From NCBI GenBank assembly GCA_964482225.1, contig CAYZWT010000006.1, positions 62,001-126,000 of the forward strand: a stretch of 64,000 bases of DNA, given 5' to 3'. Positions within the stretch are counted from its first letter, which is position 1. The number at the start of each line of letters is the position of its first letter. The stretch is from UBA1429 sp964482225 (GTDB lineage: Bacteria > Chloroflexota > Anaerolineae > UBA1429). Below the pieces are notes generated by a model. It ran no database searches, had not been told where the DNA came from, and saw nothing but the letters and a program-made list of their open reading frames with translations. A program made the translations under genes and the position numbers. Of the stretch, positions 40,418 through 48,571 are shown piece after piece.

Positions 40418-41712
40418 ACCTGACTTTTCAACCCGCTGCGCGCCTGGCCGGAACGGTAACCGTGCCGGGCGACAAGTCCATCACCCACCGGGCGCTCTTG
40501 TTGGGCAGCCTGGGCGAGGGCGCCGCGCGCATCGAGGGCTTTTTGGACAGCGGCGATTGCCGCGCCACCATCGGGTGCTTGCAAGCCCTGGGCGTCGAGA
40601 TCGAGCGCCCGCAGGCCGAGACCCTGGTGGTCCACGGGCAGGGCCTGCGCGGCTGGCGCGAGCCCGAGGATGTGCTGGATTGCGCCCGCTCCGGCACCAC
40701 CATGCGGCTGATGGCGGGCCTGCTGGCGGGGCAGCCCTTTGCCAGCGTGCTGCGGGCCGAGCCGCAACTGCGCCGCCGCCCCATGGATCGCATCATCGCG
40801 CCGCTGGCAAACATGGGCGCCAAGATCGCCGGGCGCGAAGGCAACCGGCTGCCGCCCCTGATCATCCTGGGGCGCCCGCTGCACGGCGCCAAGCATGCCC
40901 TGCCCGTGGCCAGCGCCCAGGTCAAATCGTGCCTGCTGCTGGCGGGGCTGTATGCCCAGGGGACGACCACGGTGCGCGAGCCGGGCCCCTCGCGGGATCA
41001 CACCGAGCGCATGCTGCGCGGGCGCGGCGTCGCCGTGCAGAGCGCGGGGTTGACCCACAGCCTCTCCGGCCCTGTGGGCCGCCTGGATGCCGTGGATGTG
41101 CGCGTGCCCGGCGATTTTTCCTCGGCGGCCTATCTGATCGTCGCGGCCCTGCTGGTCCCCGGCAGCGAGATCGTCATCCGGCACGTGGGGGTGAACCCCA
41201 CCCGCACCGGCCTGCTGAACGCCCTGTGGGCCATGGGGGCCGACATTACGCTGGAAAACGAGCGCGACGAGGGCGGCGAGCCGGTGGCCGACCTGCGGGT
41301 GCGCAGCTCCGAGCTGCACGGAACCACTGTTGGCGGCGAACTGGCGCCGCGCATGATTGACGAGTTCCCCATCCTGGCGCTGGCCGCCAGCCAGGCCCAG
41401 GGCGAGACCCGCGTGCGCGACGCCGCCGAGCTGCGCGTCAAAGAGACCGACCGGGTGGCCACCACGGTGGCCGCCCTGCGCGCCCTGGGCGCCCAGATCG
41501 AGCCCGCCCCCGATGGGTTCGATATCTGGGGGGGCGCGACCCTGGTGGGGGCCCCCGTGGACGGCCAGGGCGACCACCGCCTTGCCATGACCCTGGCCGT
41601 GGCGGGGCTCATCGCCCAGGGCGAGACCGCCGTGCTGGGCGCCGAGTGTATCCAGGATTCGTTCCCCGGCTTTGCCGAGACCCTGGGCCGGGTCGCAGGA
41701 GGCGCGTTGTGA
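40414..41712 (+). CDS. aroA: 3-phosphoshikimate 1-carboxyvinyltransferase (EPSP synthase)
   Basis: A 432-residue enzyme; ATG 40414 overlaps the tyrA stop. It has the PGDKSITHRALLL motif at 19-31 (catalytic Lys), SGTTMRLMAGLLAGQPF near 90, the LRRRPMDRI block, and DHRLAMTLAVAGL near residue 388 at the C-terminus. It condenses shikimate 3-phosphate with PEP. Confidence 0.94.
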   Translation: MNLTFQPAARLAGTVTVPGDKSITHRALLLGSLGEGAARIEGFLDSGDCRATIGCLQALGVEIERPQAETLVVHGQGLRGWREPEDVLDCARSGTTMRLMAGLLAGQPFASVLRAEPQLRRRPMDRIIAPLANMGAKIAGREGNRLPPLIILGRPLHGAKHALPVASAQVKSCLLLAGLYAQGTTTVREPGPSRDHTERMLRGRGVAVQSAGLTHSLSGPVGRLDAVDVRVPGDFSSAAYLIVAALLVPGSEIVIRHVGVNPTRTGLLNALWAMGADITLENERDEGGEPVADLRVRSSELHGTTVGGELAPRMIDEFPILALAASQAQGETRVRDAAELRVKETDRVATTVAALRALGAQIEPAPDGFDIWGGATLVGAPVDGQGDHRLAMTLAVAGLIAQGETAVLGAECIQDSFPGFAETLGRVAGGAL

Positions 41713-42623
41713 TGGGCCGCGACGCAACCCTCAAGATCGCCATCACCGGCCATACAAGCCTGGTGGGGCTGCTGGGCTGGCCCGTGGAGCACAGCATCTC
41801 GCCCCCCATGCACAACGCCGCTTTTGCCTCTTGTGGCATGGACTGGTGTTATCTGCCCTTTGCCGTGCCGCCGGGCGCCCTGGCCGAGGCCCTGCGGGGC
41901 GCCCGCGCCCTGGGGCTGCGCGGCCTCAATGCCACGGTGCCCCACAAACAGGCCTTGCTCTCCCTGGTGGACGCCCTCACCCCCGAGGCGCGGGCCATCG
42001 GCGCGGTGAACACCATCCTGATGGGCGAGGAACTAACGGGCCACAACACCGACGCCGCCGGGTTCATGCGCGCCCTGCGTGGCGCAGGGTGCGAGCCGGG
42101 CGGCATCCGCGCCTTGGTGCTGGGAGCGGGCGGCGCGGCCCGGGCCATCGGCTACGGCCTGGCCCAGGCGGGCGCGTACGTCGCCCTGCTGAACCGCACC
42201 CCCGAGCGGGCTGCGTCCCTGGCCGCCGACCTGCGGGCCGCCCTGCCGGGAGCCGCCGTGGAGCACGGCGCCTTGAGCGCCGCCCTGTTGACACGCCTGG
42301 CCCCCGGGGCCGAACTGGTGGTCAACACCACCTCGGCGGGCATGTGGCCCCACACCGTCGCCATCCCCTGGCCGGAGGAGGTGGCCTTTCCGCATGGCGC
42401 GCTCTTGTTCGACCTGATCTACAACCCGGCCGAGACCCGCCTGATGGCCCTGGCCCGCGCCCAGGGCGCCCGGGCTGAGAACGGCCTGATGATGCTGGTG
42501 CACCAGGGCGCCGAAGCGTTTCGGCTCTGGACCGGCGTCGAGCCGCCGGTGGATCTGATGGAGGCCGCCTGCCGGGCGGCGCTGAGAGGAGGAGGCGATG
42601 CTGCGCATTCTGACGGCCGGTGA
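41712..42623 (+). CDS. aroE: Shikimate dehydrogenase
   Basis: A 303-residue NADP-dependent enzyme. ATG 41712 overlaps the aroA stop by one base, with AGGAGG 8 bases upstream; GTG 41709 is an alternative. It has the substrate motif SISPPMHNAAF near residue 29, NATVPHK (catalytic Lys) near 75, NTDAAGF near 113, LGAGGAARA near 135 and the cofactor loop NRTPERA near 160. It overlaps aroC by 26 bases. Confidence 0.93.
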   Translation: MGRDATLKIAITGHTSLVGLLGWPVEHSISPPMHNAAFASCGMDWCYLPFAVPPGALAEALRGARALGLRGLNATVPHKQALLSLVDALTPEARAIGAVNTILMGEELTGHNTDAAGFMRALRGAGCEPGGIRALVLGAGGAARAIGYGLAQAGAYVALLNRTPERAASLAADLRAALPGAAVEHGALSAALLTRLAPGAELVVNTTSAGMWPHTVAIPWPEEVAFPHGALLFDLIYNPAETRLMALARAQGARAENGLMMLVHQGAEAFRLWTGVEPPVDLMEAACRAALRGGGDAAHSDGR

Positions 42624-43707
42624 ATCCCACGGGCCCGCCCTGGTGAGCCTGATCGAGGGGCTGCCCGCCGGCTTGTCGCTGGATAACGAGGCCATTGACC
42701 GGGACCTGGCGCGCCGCCAGCGGGGCTATGGTCGGGGGGCGCGCCAGCAGATCGAGCGCGACCAGGTGCGCTTTTTGGGCGGCGCCATCCAGGGGCAGAC
42801 CATCGGCGCGCCCCTGGCCATGCTGGTCCCCAACCGCGATTACGAGAACTGGCGTGAGCGGGTCGTGCCCCCCTGGACGCGCCCGCGCCCCGGCCACGCC
42901 GACCTGCCTGGCGCCGTCAAGTATGGCCTGGACGACATGCGCCTGGTGGCCGAGCGGGCCAGCGCCCGCGAGACGGCGGCGCGGGTGGCGGCGGGCGGCG
43001 TCTGCAAGCTGCTGTTGCGGGCCGTCGGCATCGAGATCGGCAGCTATGTGGAGGCCATCGGCGATGTGGCGGCCCAGGTTGCAGACGAGGACTTGGCCGC
43101 GCTCTGCCGCCGGGCCGAGGGCTCGGACGTGGCCTGCCCCGATCCGGCGGCGGCGGAGCGCATGCGCTCCGCCATTGACGCGGCGCGAGAGGCGGGCGAG
43201 TCGCTGGGCGGCGTGATCGTCGTCGCCGCCTGGGGCCTGTTGCCCGGCCTGGGCAGCCATGTGCAATGGGACCGGCGGCTGGATGGCCGCCTGGCCCAGG
43301 CCATTCTGAGCATCCAGGCCATCAAGGGCGTCGAGATCGGCCCGGCCTTTGAGAACGCCCGCCTGCCCGGCACCCAGGTACACGATGCCCTCTATGCGGG
43401 GCTTGCGAGGCGCGCCAACCGGGCCGGCGGCCTGGAGGGCGGCATCACCAATGGCGAGCCGCTGTGGCTGCGGGCCGCCATGAAGCCGATTCCCACCACC
43501 GTGTCGCCCATCGCCACGGTGGATCTAGAGACCGGCGAGGAGACCGGCACCCAATACCAGCGCTCGGACGTGTGCGCCGTGCCCGCCGCCGCCGTCGTGG
43601 GTGAGGCCATGGTCGCCTGGGTGCTGGCCGACGCCGTGCTAGAGCGCTATGGGGCCGATACCCTGGCCGCCATCGTCAGGAGGGTCCGAGATGACCGAGC
43701 GTCGTAA
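42598..43707 (+). CDS. aroC: Chorismate synthase
   Basis: A 369-residue FMN-dependent enzyme that makes chorismate. It starts with MLRILTAGESHGPAL (active-site His), contains RRQRGYGRGARQQIERDQVRFLGG near residue 40, RASARETAARVAAGG near 120 and GGLEGGITNGEPL near 278, all family signatures. The start lies inside the aroE end and is preceded by GAGGAGGAGG. Confidence 0.95.
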   Translation: MLRILTAGESHGPALVSLIEGLPAGLSLDNEAIDRDLARRQRGYGRGARQQIERDQVRFLGGAIQGQTIGAPLAMLVPNRDYENWRERVVPPWTRPRPGHADLPGAVKYGLDDMRLVAERASARETAARVAAGGVCKLLLRAVGIEIGSYVEAIGDVAAQVADEDLAALCRRAEGSDVACPDPAAAERMRSAIDAAREAGESLGGVIVVAAWGLLPGLGSHVQWDRRLDGRLAQAILSIQAIKGVEIGPAFENARLPGTQVHDALYAGLARRANRAGGLEGGITNGEPLWLRAAMKPIPTTVSPIATVDLETGEETGTQYQRSDVCAVPAAAVVGEAMVAWVLADAVLERYGADTLAAIVRRVRDDRAS

Positions 43708-45268
43708 CTTGATCATCACCGGTTTCATGGGCACGGGCAAGAGCTCGGTGGCCGCGCGGGTGGCCCAGCGCATCGGGCGCCCCTTTGTGGACATGGACGA
43801 GCTGATCGTCCAGCGGGCCGGACGCACCATTCCCGAGATTTTCAGCCAGTTCGGCGAGGGCGCCTTTCGCCAGATCGAGCGCGGGCTGTGCGAAGAGCTG
43901 TCCATGCGCGAGGGGGTGGTCATCGCCACGGGTGGCGGCTGCCTGGTGGACGAGCGCAACCGCGAGCTGCTGATGCGCAACGGCTGGGTGGTCTGTCTGG
44001 ATTGCGAGGCGGAGGCCATCGTACAGCGCCTGCAGGGCGACCAGGGCCGCCCCATGCTCTGGGGGGATTCGCCGGAGCAGCGGGTGCGCGACCTGCTGGC
44101 CCAGCGCTATGCGGCCTATAACCAGATCCCCCAGCATATCGACACCACCAGCCGCACCGTAGAGGAGGTGGTAGAGGCCGTCATGCAGCTCTTTGGGGCG
44201 CGGCCCGTCGCCTGGCCCGTGCGCACCCCCACGGGCAGCTATCTGGTGCACTTGATCCCCGGCGGGCTCGCCTTGATGGGCGACCTGCTCAAGGCCCAGC
44301 GCGTGACCTCAGACCCGGTGGTGGTCAGCGACGAGCACGTTTGGCCGCTCTATGGCGCAACGGTGATGGAGAGCCTGCGGGCGCGGGGCTATCGGCCCGC
44401 CTCCGTGACGCTGCCCGCCGGAGAGCGCCACAAGACGCTGGACACGGTGCGCCTGCTGTATGACCGTTTCATCGAGGCCGGGCTGGATCGCGGCGGGGCG
44501 GTGATCGCCCTGGGCGGCGGCGTGGTCACCGATACGGCGGGCCTGGCCGCGGCCACCTACCTGCGGGGCGTGCGCCTGGTGCAGGCGCCCACCAGCCTGC
44601 TGGGCATGATAGATGCCAGCGTGGGCGGCAAGGTGGCCGTGGATCACCCCCGGGGCAAGAACCTGATCGGCGCCTTTGTCGAGCCGCTGCTGGTGCTGCT
44701 GGATACCGATACCCTGGCCAGCCTGCCCGAGATCGAGCGCCAGGCGGGCCTGGCCGAGATCATCAAGGCCGGGGTGATCGCCGATCCCGAGCTGTTCGCC
44801 ATGCTGGAAGAGGGGTCACAGCAGCCAGAGATGCGCGAGATCATCGGGCGGGCCTTGCAGGTCAAGATTGACGTGGTGGAGGAGGACCCCTACGAGCAGG
44901 GGCGGCGCGCCGTGCTGAACCTGGGCCACACCTTTGCCCACGCCTATGAGGTCCTGGAGGGCTATGGCCTGCACCACGGCCTGGCCGTCAGCATCGGGAT
45001 GGCCAAGGCGGCGCTGCTGGCCGAGCAACGGGGCCTGTGCACCGCCGAGACGCGGGCGCGCATCGTGGCCGCGTTGCGGGCCCACGGCCTGCCCGTGGAT
45101 GCCCCCGAGCACGACCCCGAGGCCGTCTATGAGGCCATGTTCGCCGACAAGAAACGGCGCGGCAGCCGCTTGCGCTTTGTCCTGCCCAGGGCCATCGGCG
45201 ATGTGGTCATCGCCGACGATCTGCCCGCCGAGCAGGTGATCGAGGTGCTGAGGAGGGATACGCCATGA
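43691..45268 (+). CDS. aroKB: Bifunctional shikimate kinase / 3-dehydroquinate synthase fusion
   Basis: A 525-residue fusion. Residues 1-170 are shikimate kinase: Walker A GFMGTGKSS at 11-19, DMDELI near 35, GGGCLVDE near 80 and the lid QGRPMLWG. Residues about 180-525 are dehydroquinate synthase: LPAGERHKTL, LGGGVVTDTAGLAAATYLRGV, SLLGMIDASVGGKVAVDHPRGKN, and the metal ligands E and H in LAEIIKAG, NLGHTFAHA and LHHGLAVSIGM. One protein thus catalyses the second and fifth pathway steps. It overlaps aroC by 17 bases with AGGAGGG upstream. Confidence 0.93.
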   Translation: MTERRNLIITGFMGTGKSSVAARVAQRIGRPFVDMDELIVQRAGRTIPEIFSQFGEGAFRQIERGLCEELSMREGVVIATGGGCLVDERNRELLMRNGWVVCLDCEAEAIVQRLQGDQGRPMLWGDSPEQRVRDLLAQRYAAYNQIPQHIDTTSRTVEEVVEAVMQLFGARPVAWPVRTPTGSYLVHLIPGGLALMGDLLKAQRVTSDPVVVSDEHVWPLYGATVMESLRARGYRPASVTLPAGERHKTLDTVRLLYDRFIEAGLDRGGAVIALGGGVVTDTAGLAAATYLRGVRLVQAPTSLLGMIDASVGGKVAVDHPRGKNLIGAFVEPLLVLLDTDTLASLPEIERQAGLAEIIKAGVIADPELFAMLEEGSQQPEMREIIGRALQVKIDVVEEDPYEQGRRAVLNLGHTFAHAYEVLEGYGLHHGLAVSIGMAKAALLAEQRGLCTAETRARIVAALRAHGLPVDAPEHDPEAVYEAMFADKKRRGSRLRFVLPRAIGDVVIADDLPAEQVIEVLRRDTP

Positions 45269-45375
45269 GCAAACGACGGGTGAACATGACGCATGAATGC
45301 GTGGCGCATACATGCGCAGTTCTCATCTGCATGCAACCATACTATAGAGTAGAAAAGCACAGGAAAACGCCATGA
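45265..45375 (+). CDS. Small 36-codon ORF coupled to both aroKB and aroQ
   Basis: The ATG overlaps the aroKB stop (ATGA 45265-45268) and the TGA overlaps the aroQ start (ATGA 45372-45375). AGGAGGG lies 7 bases before the start. The peptide is basic with four Cys and several His (MSKRRVNMTHECVAHTC...) and resembles nothing I know. Its DNA contains short CATGCG-type inverted repeats. It could be a real small protein, a translational bridge keeping ribosomes on the message up to aroQ, or a chance frame made by a small insertion between the two genes. Confidence 0.5.
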   Translation: MSKRRVNMTHECVAHTCAVLICMQPYYRVEKHRKTP

Positions 45376-45863
45376 GCCATAGCTATCTGGTGATCCACGG
45401 GCCCAACTTGAACCTGTTGGGCCGCCGCGAGCCCGAGGTCTATGGGCGCATGACCCTGGCGGACATGAACACGCGGCTACAACAGTGGGCCGATGCCCAG
45501 GGGGTCACGTTGCGCATCGTGCAATCGAACCACGAGGGGGCGCTGATTGACGCCATCCACGAGGCCGCCGCATGGGCCGATGGGATCGTGATCAACCCGG
45601 GGGCGTTCACCCACTATAGCTATGCCCTGCGCGACGCCCTGAGCGGCGTGGGCCTGCCCGCCATCGAGGTGCATCTCTCCAACGTGCACGCCCGCGAGCC
45701 CTTTCGCCACGTCTCGGTGACGGCGCCGGTCTGTCGCGGCCAGATCTGCGGGCTGGGCTGGCGCGGCTACCTGCTGGCGTTGCAGGCGCTGGCGGCGGAA
45801 CCAGACGAACGATCTGCTCATGAACACACAGGGGAGCCCACAATGGGCTCCCCTGGATCGTAG
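45372..45863 (+). CDS. aroQ: 3-dehydroquinate dehydratase, type II
   Basis: A 163-residue enzyme of the small type II class. It has IHGPNLNLLGRREPEVYG at 8-25 with the catalytic Tyr, QSNHEGALIDAIHEA near 51, INPGAFTHYSYALRDAL near 74 and EVHLSNVHAREPFRHVS near 98. It ends the aromatic operon. The last codons fall in a strong GGGGAGCCC/GGGCTCCCC hairpin (45833-45855) without a T-run, which may stop or slow transcription before the convergent ftsZ. Confidence 0.93.
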   Translation: MSHSYLVIHGPNLNLLGRREPEVYGRMTLADMNTRLQQWADAQGVTLRIVQSNHEGALIDAIHEAAAWADGIVINPGAFTHYSYALRDALSGVGLPAIEVHLSNVHAREPFRHVSVTAPVCRGQICGLGWRGYLLALQALAAEPDERSAHEHTGEPTMGSPGS

Positions 45864-45877
45864 AGGCGTTGCAGGGA

Positions 45878-46951
45878 CTAGGACTTGCGGCGCAGGAACG
45901 GCGGAATGTCCAGGTCGTTGTCGTCCGGCGAGGGGGGCAGGGACGGGCGCGGCTCGCTGCCCTCGAGATCGGGCGCCTGGCGGATCTTGGCCCGCTCATC
46001 CAGGTCAAAGCCCGTGGCGATCAGGGTGATCTGGATCTGATCGCGCATCTCTTCGTCAATCACGGCGCCAAAGATGATATTCGCATCTGCCGAGGCCGTG
46101 TGGCGGATCAGGTCGGCGGCCTGAGAGACCTCATAGAGCGACAAGTCCTCGCCGCCCTTGACGTTGAACAGCACGCCCCGCGCGCCGCTCACGTTAATGT
46201 CCAGCAGCGGGCTGGTGATGGCCGCCTCGGCAGCCGCCAGGGCGCGCTCCTCGCCCGAGGCGCGGCCCACGGTCATGAGCGCCGCCCCACCATCCTTCAT
46301 GATCGCTTTGACATCGGCAAAGTCGGTGTTGATCAGGCCGGTGACGGTGATCAGCTCCGAGATGCCCTGAATGCCCTGGCGCAGGATGTCATCGGCCACC
46401 AGAAACGCCTGTTGCAGCGGCACCTGGCGATCCACCAGCTCTAGCAAGCGGTCGTTCTGGACGGCGATCAGGGTATCCACATGCTCGTTGAGCTTCATCA
46501 TGCCGCTTTCGGCCACGCGCCCGCGCCGCACGCCCTCAAAGCCAAAGGGGCGTGTGACCACGGCCACGGTGAGGGCCCCCAGCTTGCGCGCAATCTCAGC
46601 GATCACAGGCGAGGCGCCGGTGCCGGTGCCGCCGCCCAGGCCCGCCGTCACAAACACCATGTCGGCATCCTCCAACACGGCGTGCAACTCTTCGCGAGAT
46701 TCCTGGGCCGCCTTGAGGCCCACCTCCGGGTCGCCCCCCGATCCCAAGCCCCGGGTGCTTTGGTTCCCGATACGCACGCGCACAGGCGCGTTGGAGAGGG
46801 CCAGCGCCTGGGCATCGGTATTGACGGCGATGAACTCGACGCCCCCCAGCCCTGCCTCAATCATGCGGTTGACGGCATTCGAGCCGCCGCCGCCCACCCC
46901 GATTACCTTGATGATCGCCTGCCTGTTATGGTGCCCCTGATAGTCGTCCAA
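45878..46951 (-). CDS. ftsZ: Cell division protein FtsZ (copy 1)
   Basis: A 357-residue tubulin-like GTPase that forms the division ring. It starts at TTG 46951 with AGGAGGAG upstream. It has IGVGGGGSNAVNRMI at 17-31, NTDAQAL at 44-50, tubulin signature GGGTGTG at 106-112, the T7 loop NTDFADV, and a C-terminal DIPPFLRR peptide of the sort that binds FtsA or other partners. All catalytic loops look intact. It lies downstream of the second ftsZ with a 193-base gap. Confidence 0.95.
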   Translation of the reverse strand: MDDYQGHHNRQAIIKVIGVGGGGSNAVNRMIEAGLGGVEFIAVNTDAQALALSNAPVRVRIGNQSTRGLGSGGDPEVGLKAAQESREELHAVLEDADMVFVTAGLGGGTGTGASPVIAEIARKLGALTVAVVTRPFGFEGVRRGRVAESGMMKLNEHVDTLIAVQNDRLLELVDRQVPLQQAFLVADDILRQGIQGISELITVTGLINTDFADVKAIMKDGGAALMTVGRASGEERALAAAEAAITSPLLDINVSGARGVLFNVKGGEDLSLYEVSQAADLIRHTASADANIIFGAVIDEEMRDQIQITLIATGFDLDERAKIRQAPDLEGSEPRPSLPPSPDDNDLDIPPFLRRKS

Positions 46952-47144
46952 AGCTCTCCTCCTGCTGTTTTCCCGTTACGCCGGCGAGATTGTGTGGCGT
47001 AGGCGCTTGCAACGGCGTTGCGCCAAAGTCACAACAGGCTCTGGCTGCTGGCACATCTCAGCTTGTTGATCGTAGCACAGCCGCCGAGATGCGTCAATGA
47101 AGCGGACATAAATACCCCGAATACACCCTGTTTTTCTGCGCGGC

Positions 47145-48203
47145 TCAGCGGCGCAGGCGCGTCGGGATATCCAGGTCCAACGAGTCGGAAGGACGCCGGT
47201 CCAGGTCGGTGGGCATGTCCCAACCGCGACGCGGCTGCGCCTCGGAACGATCCTCTACCTGATAGCCGGTGGCGATCAGGGTGATGCGGATCTCGCCCTT
47301 GAGCTCGGGGTTGTCCACATAGCCCCAGATGATGTTGGCATCGGGCGAGGCGGTGCGCGAGATCAGGTCGGCGGCGGCGTGCACCTCACCGATGGAGAGA
47401 TCGCCCCCTTCGATATTCAGCAACAAGCCGGTGGCGCCCTGGAGCGTGATATCCAGCAGCGGGCTGGTGATCGCCTCTTGGGCGGCTGCCAGCGCCCGCT
47501 CCTCGCCCGTGGCGCGCGTCATGCTGACCATCGTGCGCCCGCCGTTGGTCAGGATCGCGATCACGTCTCGCAGGTCCACGTTGATCAGGCCAACCTTGAG
47601 CACAAAGTCGCACACGATCTGAACGGCCTTTTTCAGCATCTCATCGGCCATGCTGAATGCGTCGGTCAGCTTTAAATTGCGCACATCCAGGCTCAGCAGG
47701 CGGTCGTTCGAGATCACGATCTCGGCATCCACATGCTGCACCAGCTCGCGCAGGCCCTCTTCGGCGGCCTGGCTCCGGCGGGCGCCCTCAAAGCCAAAGG
47801 GCTTGGTCACCACGGCCACGGTGAGAATGCCCCGCTCCTTGGCGAGGCGAGCGACAACGGGCGCGGCGCCGGTGCCCGTGCCGCCGCCCAGGGTGGCGGC
47901 GATGAATACCATGTCGGTATTCTCCAAGAGTTTGGCGATCTCGGCCTGAGCCGCCTCGGCGGAGCGAACGCCCAGCGAGACGTCGCCGCCGGTGCTCAGG
48001 CCGTGGGTGATCTCGGCGCCAATTTGGAGGCGCGCAGACGCGCGCGAGGCGACCATCTCCCGGAGCGAGGTATTGATGGTGACAAACTCGACCCCTTCGA
48101 TGCCCGCCTCGATCATGCGGCGGACGGCATTCGAGCCGCCGCCGCCGACGCCGATCACCTTGATGCGCTGCAAGCGCTCACGTGATGTCTCCACCTGACT
48201 CAT
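47145..48203 (-). CDS. FtsZ paralogue (copy 2) with altered GTP-binding loops
   Basis: A 352-residue FtsZ homologue with the same GGGGSN and GGGTGTG (106-112) positions and a T7 loop NVDLRDV with both acidic residues. Two nucleotide loops differ from canonical FtsZ: NTDAQAL is NTSLREM (44-50), and GLG.GG.PE.G is GLSTGGDVSLG near 69-79. The tail ends LDIPTRLRR, a modified partner-binding peptide. It is transcribed first of the ftsZ pair. A regulatory or co-assembling role is plausible but not demonstrated. Confidence 0.9.
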   Translation of the reverse strand: MSQVETSRERLQRIKVIGVGGGGSNAVRRMIEAGIEGVEFVTINTSLREMVASRASARLQIGAEITHGLSTGGDVSLGVRSAEAAQAEIAKLLENTDMVFIAATLGGGTGTGAAPVVARLAKERGILTVAVVTKPFGFEGARRSQAAEEGLRELVQHVDAEIVISNDRLLSLDVRNLKLTDAFSMADEMLKKAVQIVCDFVLKVGLINVDLRDVIAILTNGGRTMVSMTRATGEERALAAAQEAITSPLLDITLQGATGLLLNIEGGDLSIGEVHAAADLISRTASPDANIIWGYVDNPELKGEIRITLIATGYQVEDRSEAQPRRGWDMPTDLDRRPSDSLDLDIPTRLRR

Positions 48204-48571
48204 CGCGTCCCCCTTGCCCTCGTGAGGGGTTGGAATCGGTCATTGGGCCATGCCCTGATGTCATCTATGCTAACATACCATAACCCCCGCGTCAATGCCT
48301 TGCGCAACCTGGTTCAGGGCTCAAGTCGTGGCTATTGCCAAATAGTTGCAGCGAGAAGCCGTCTCTGCAACCCTCACCCCCGCGCGGGAAATGCCGGTAG
48401 ACAACATGCAAGCGCCCCTCTTCCGCAGTTTTGCAGGAGAGGGGCGCCGAGCGTTAGGGCATTGCGCAAGCATCAGGAACGGGCCTTGGTTCTCTCGCCT
48501 GCCCCTTGCCGTGGCTGTTCAACCCAAGCTCTCTTGCCACACCCCGTAACGCCCTCGTTGCCCAAAAGGCG
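48204..48571. other. Intergenic region between ftsZ pair and isomerase-like gene
   Basis: No gene. On the minus strand TATGTT/TATGGT-like sequence near 48265-48285 may form the ftsZ promoter. A strong hairpin GCGCCCCTCT/AGAGGGGCGC (48411-48447) without a T-run may mark the end of the 48572-50071 transcript. Nothing else is seen. Confidence 0.4.

Noticed and set aside
40111..41727. 538-codon minus-strand ORF opposite tyrA and aroA
   Set aside because: The sense strand encodes clear tyrA and aroA; the antisense product is low-complexity Gly/His/Gln.
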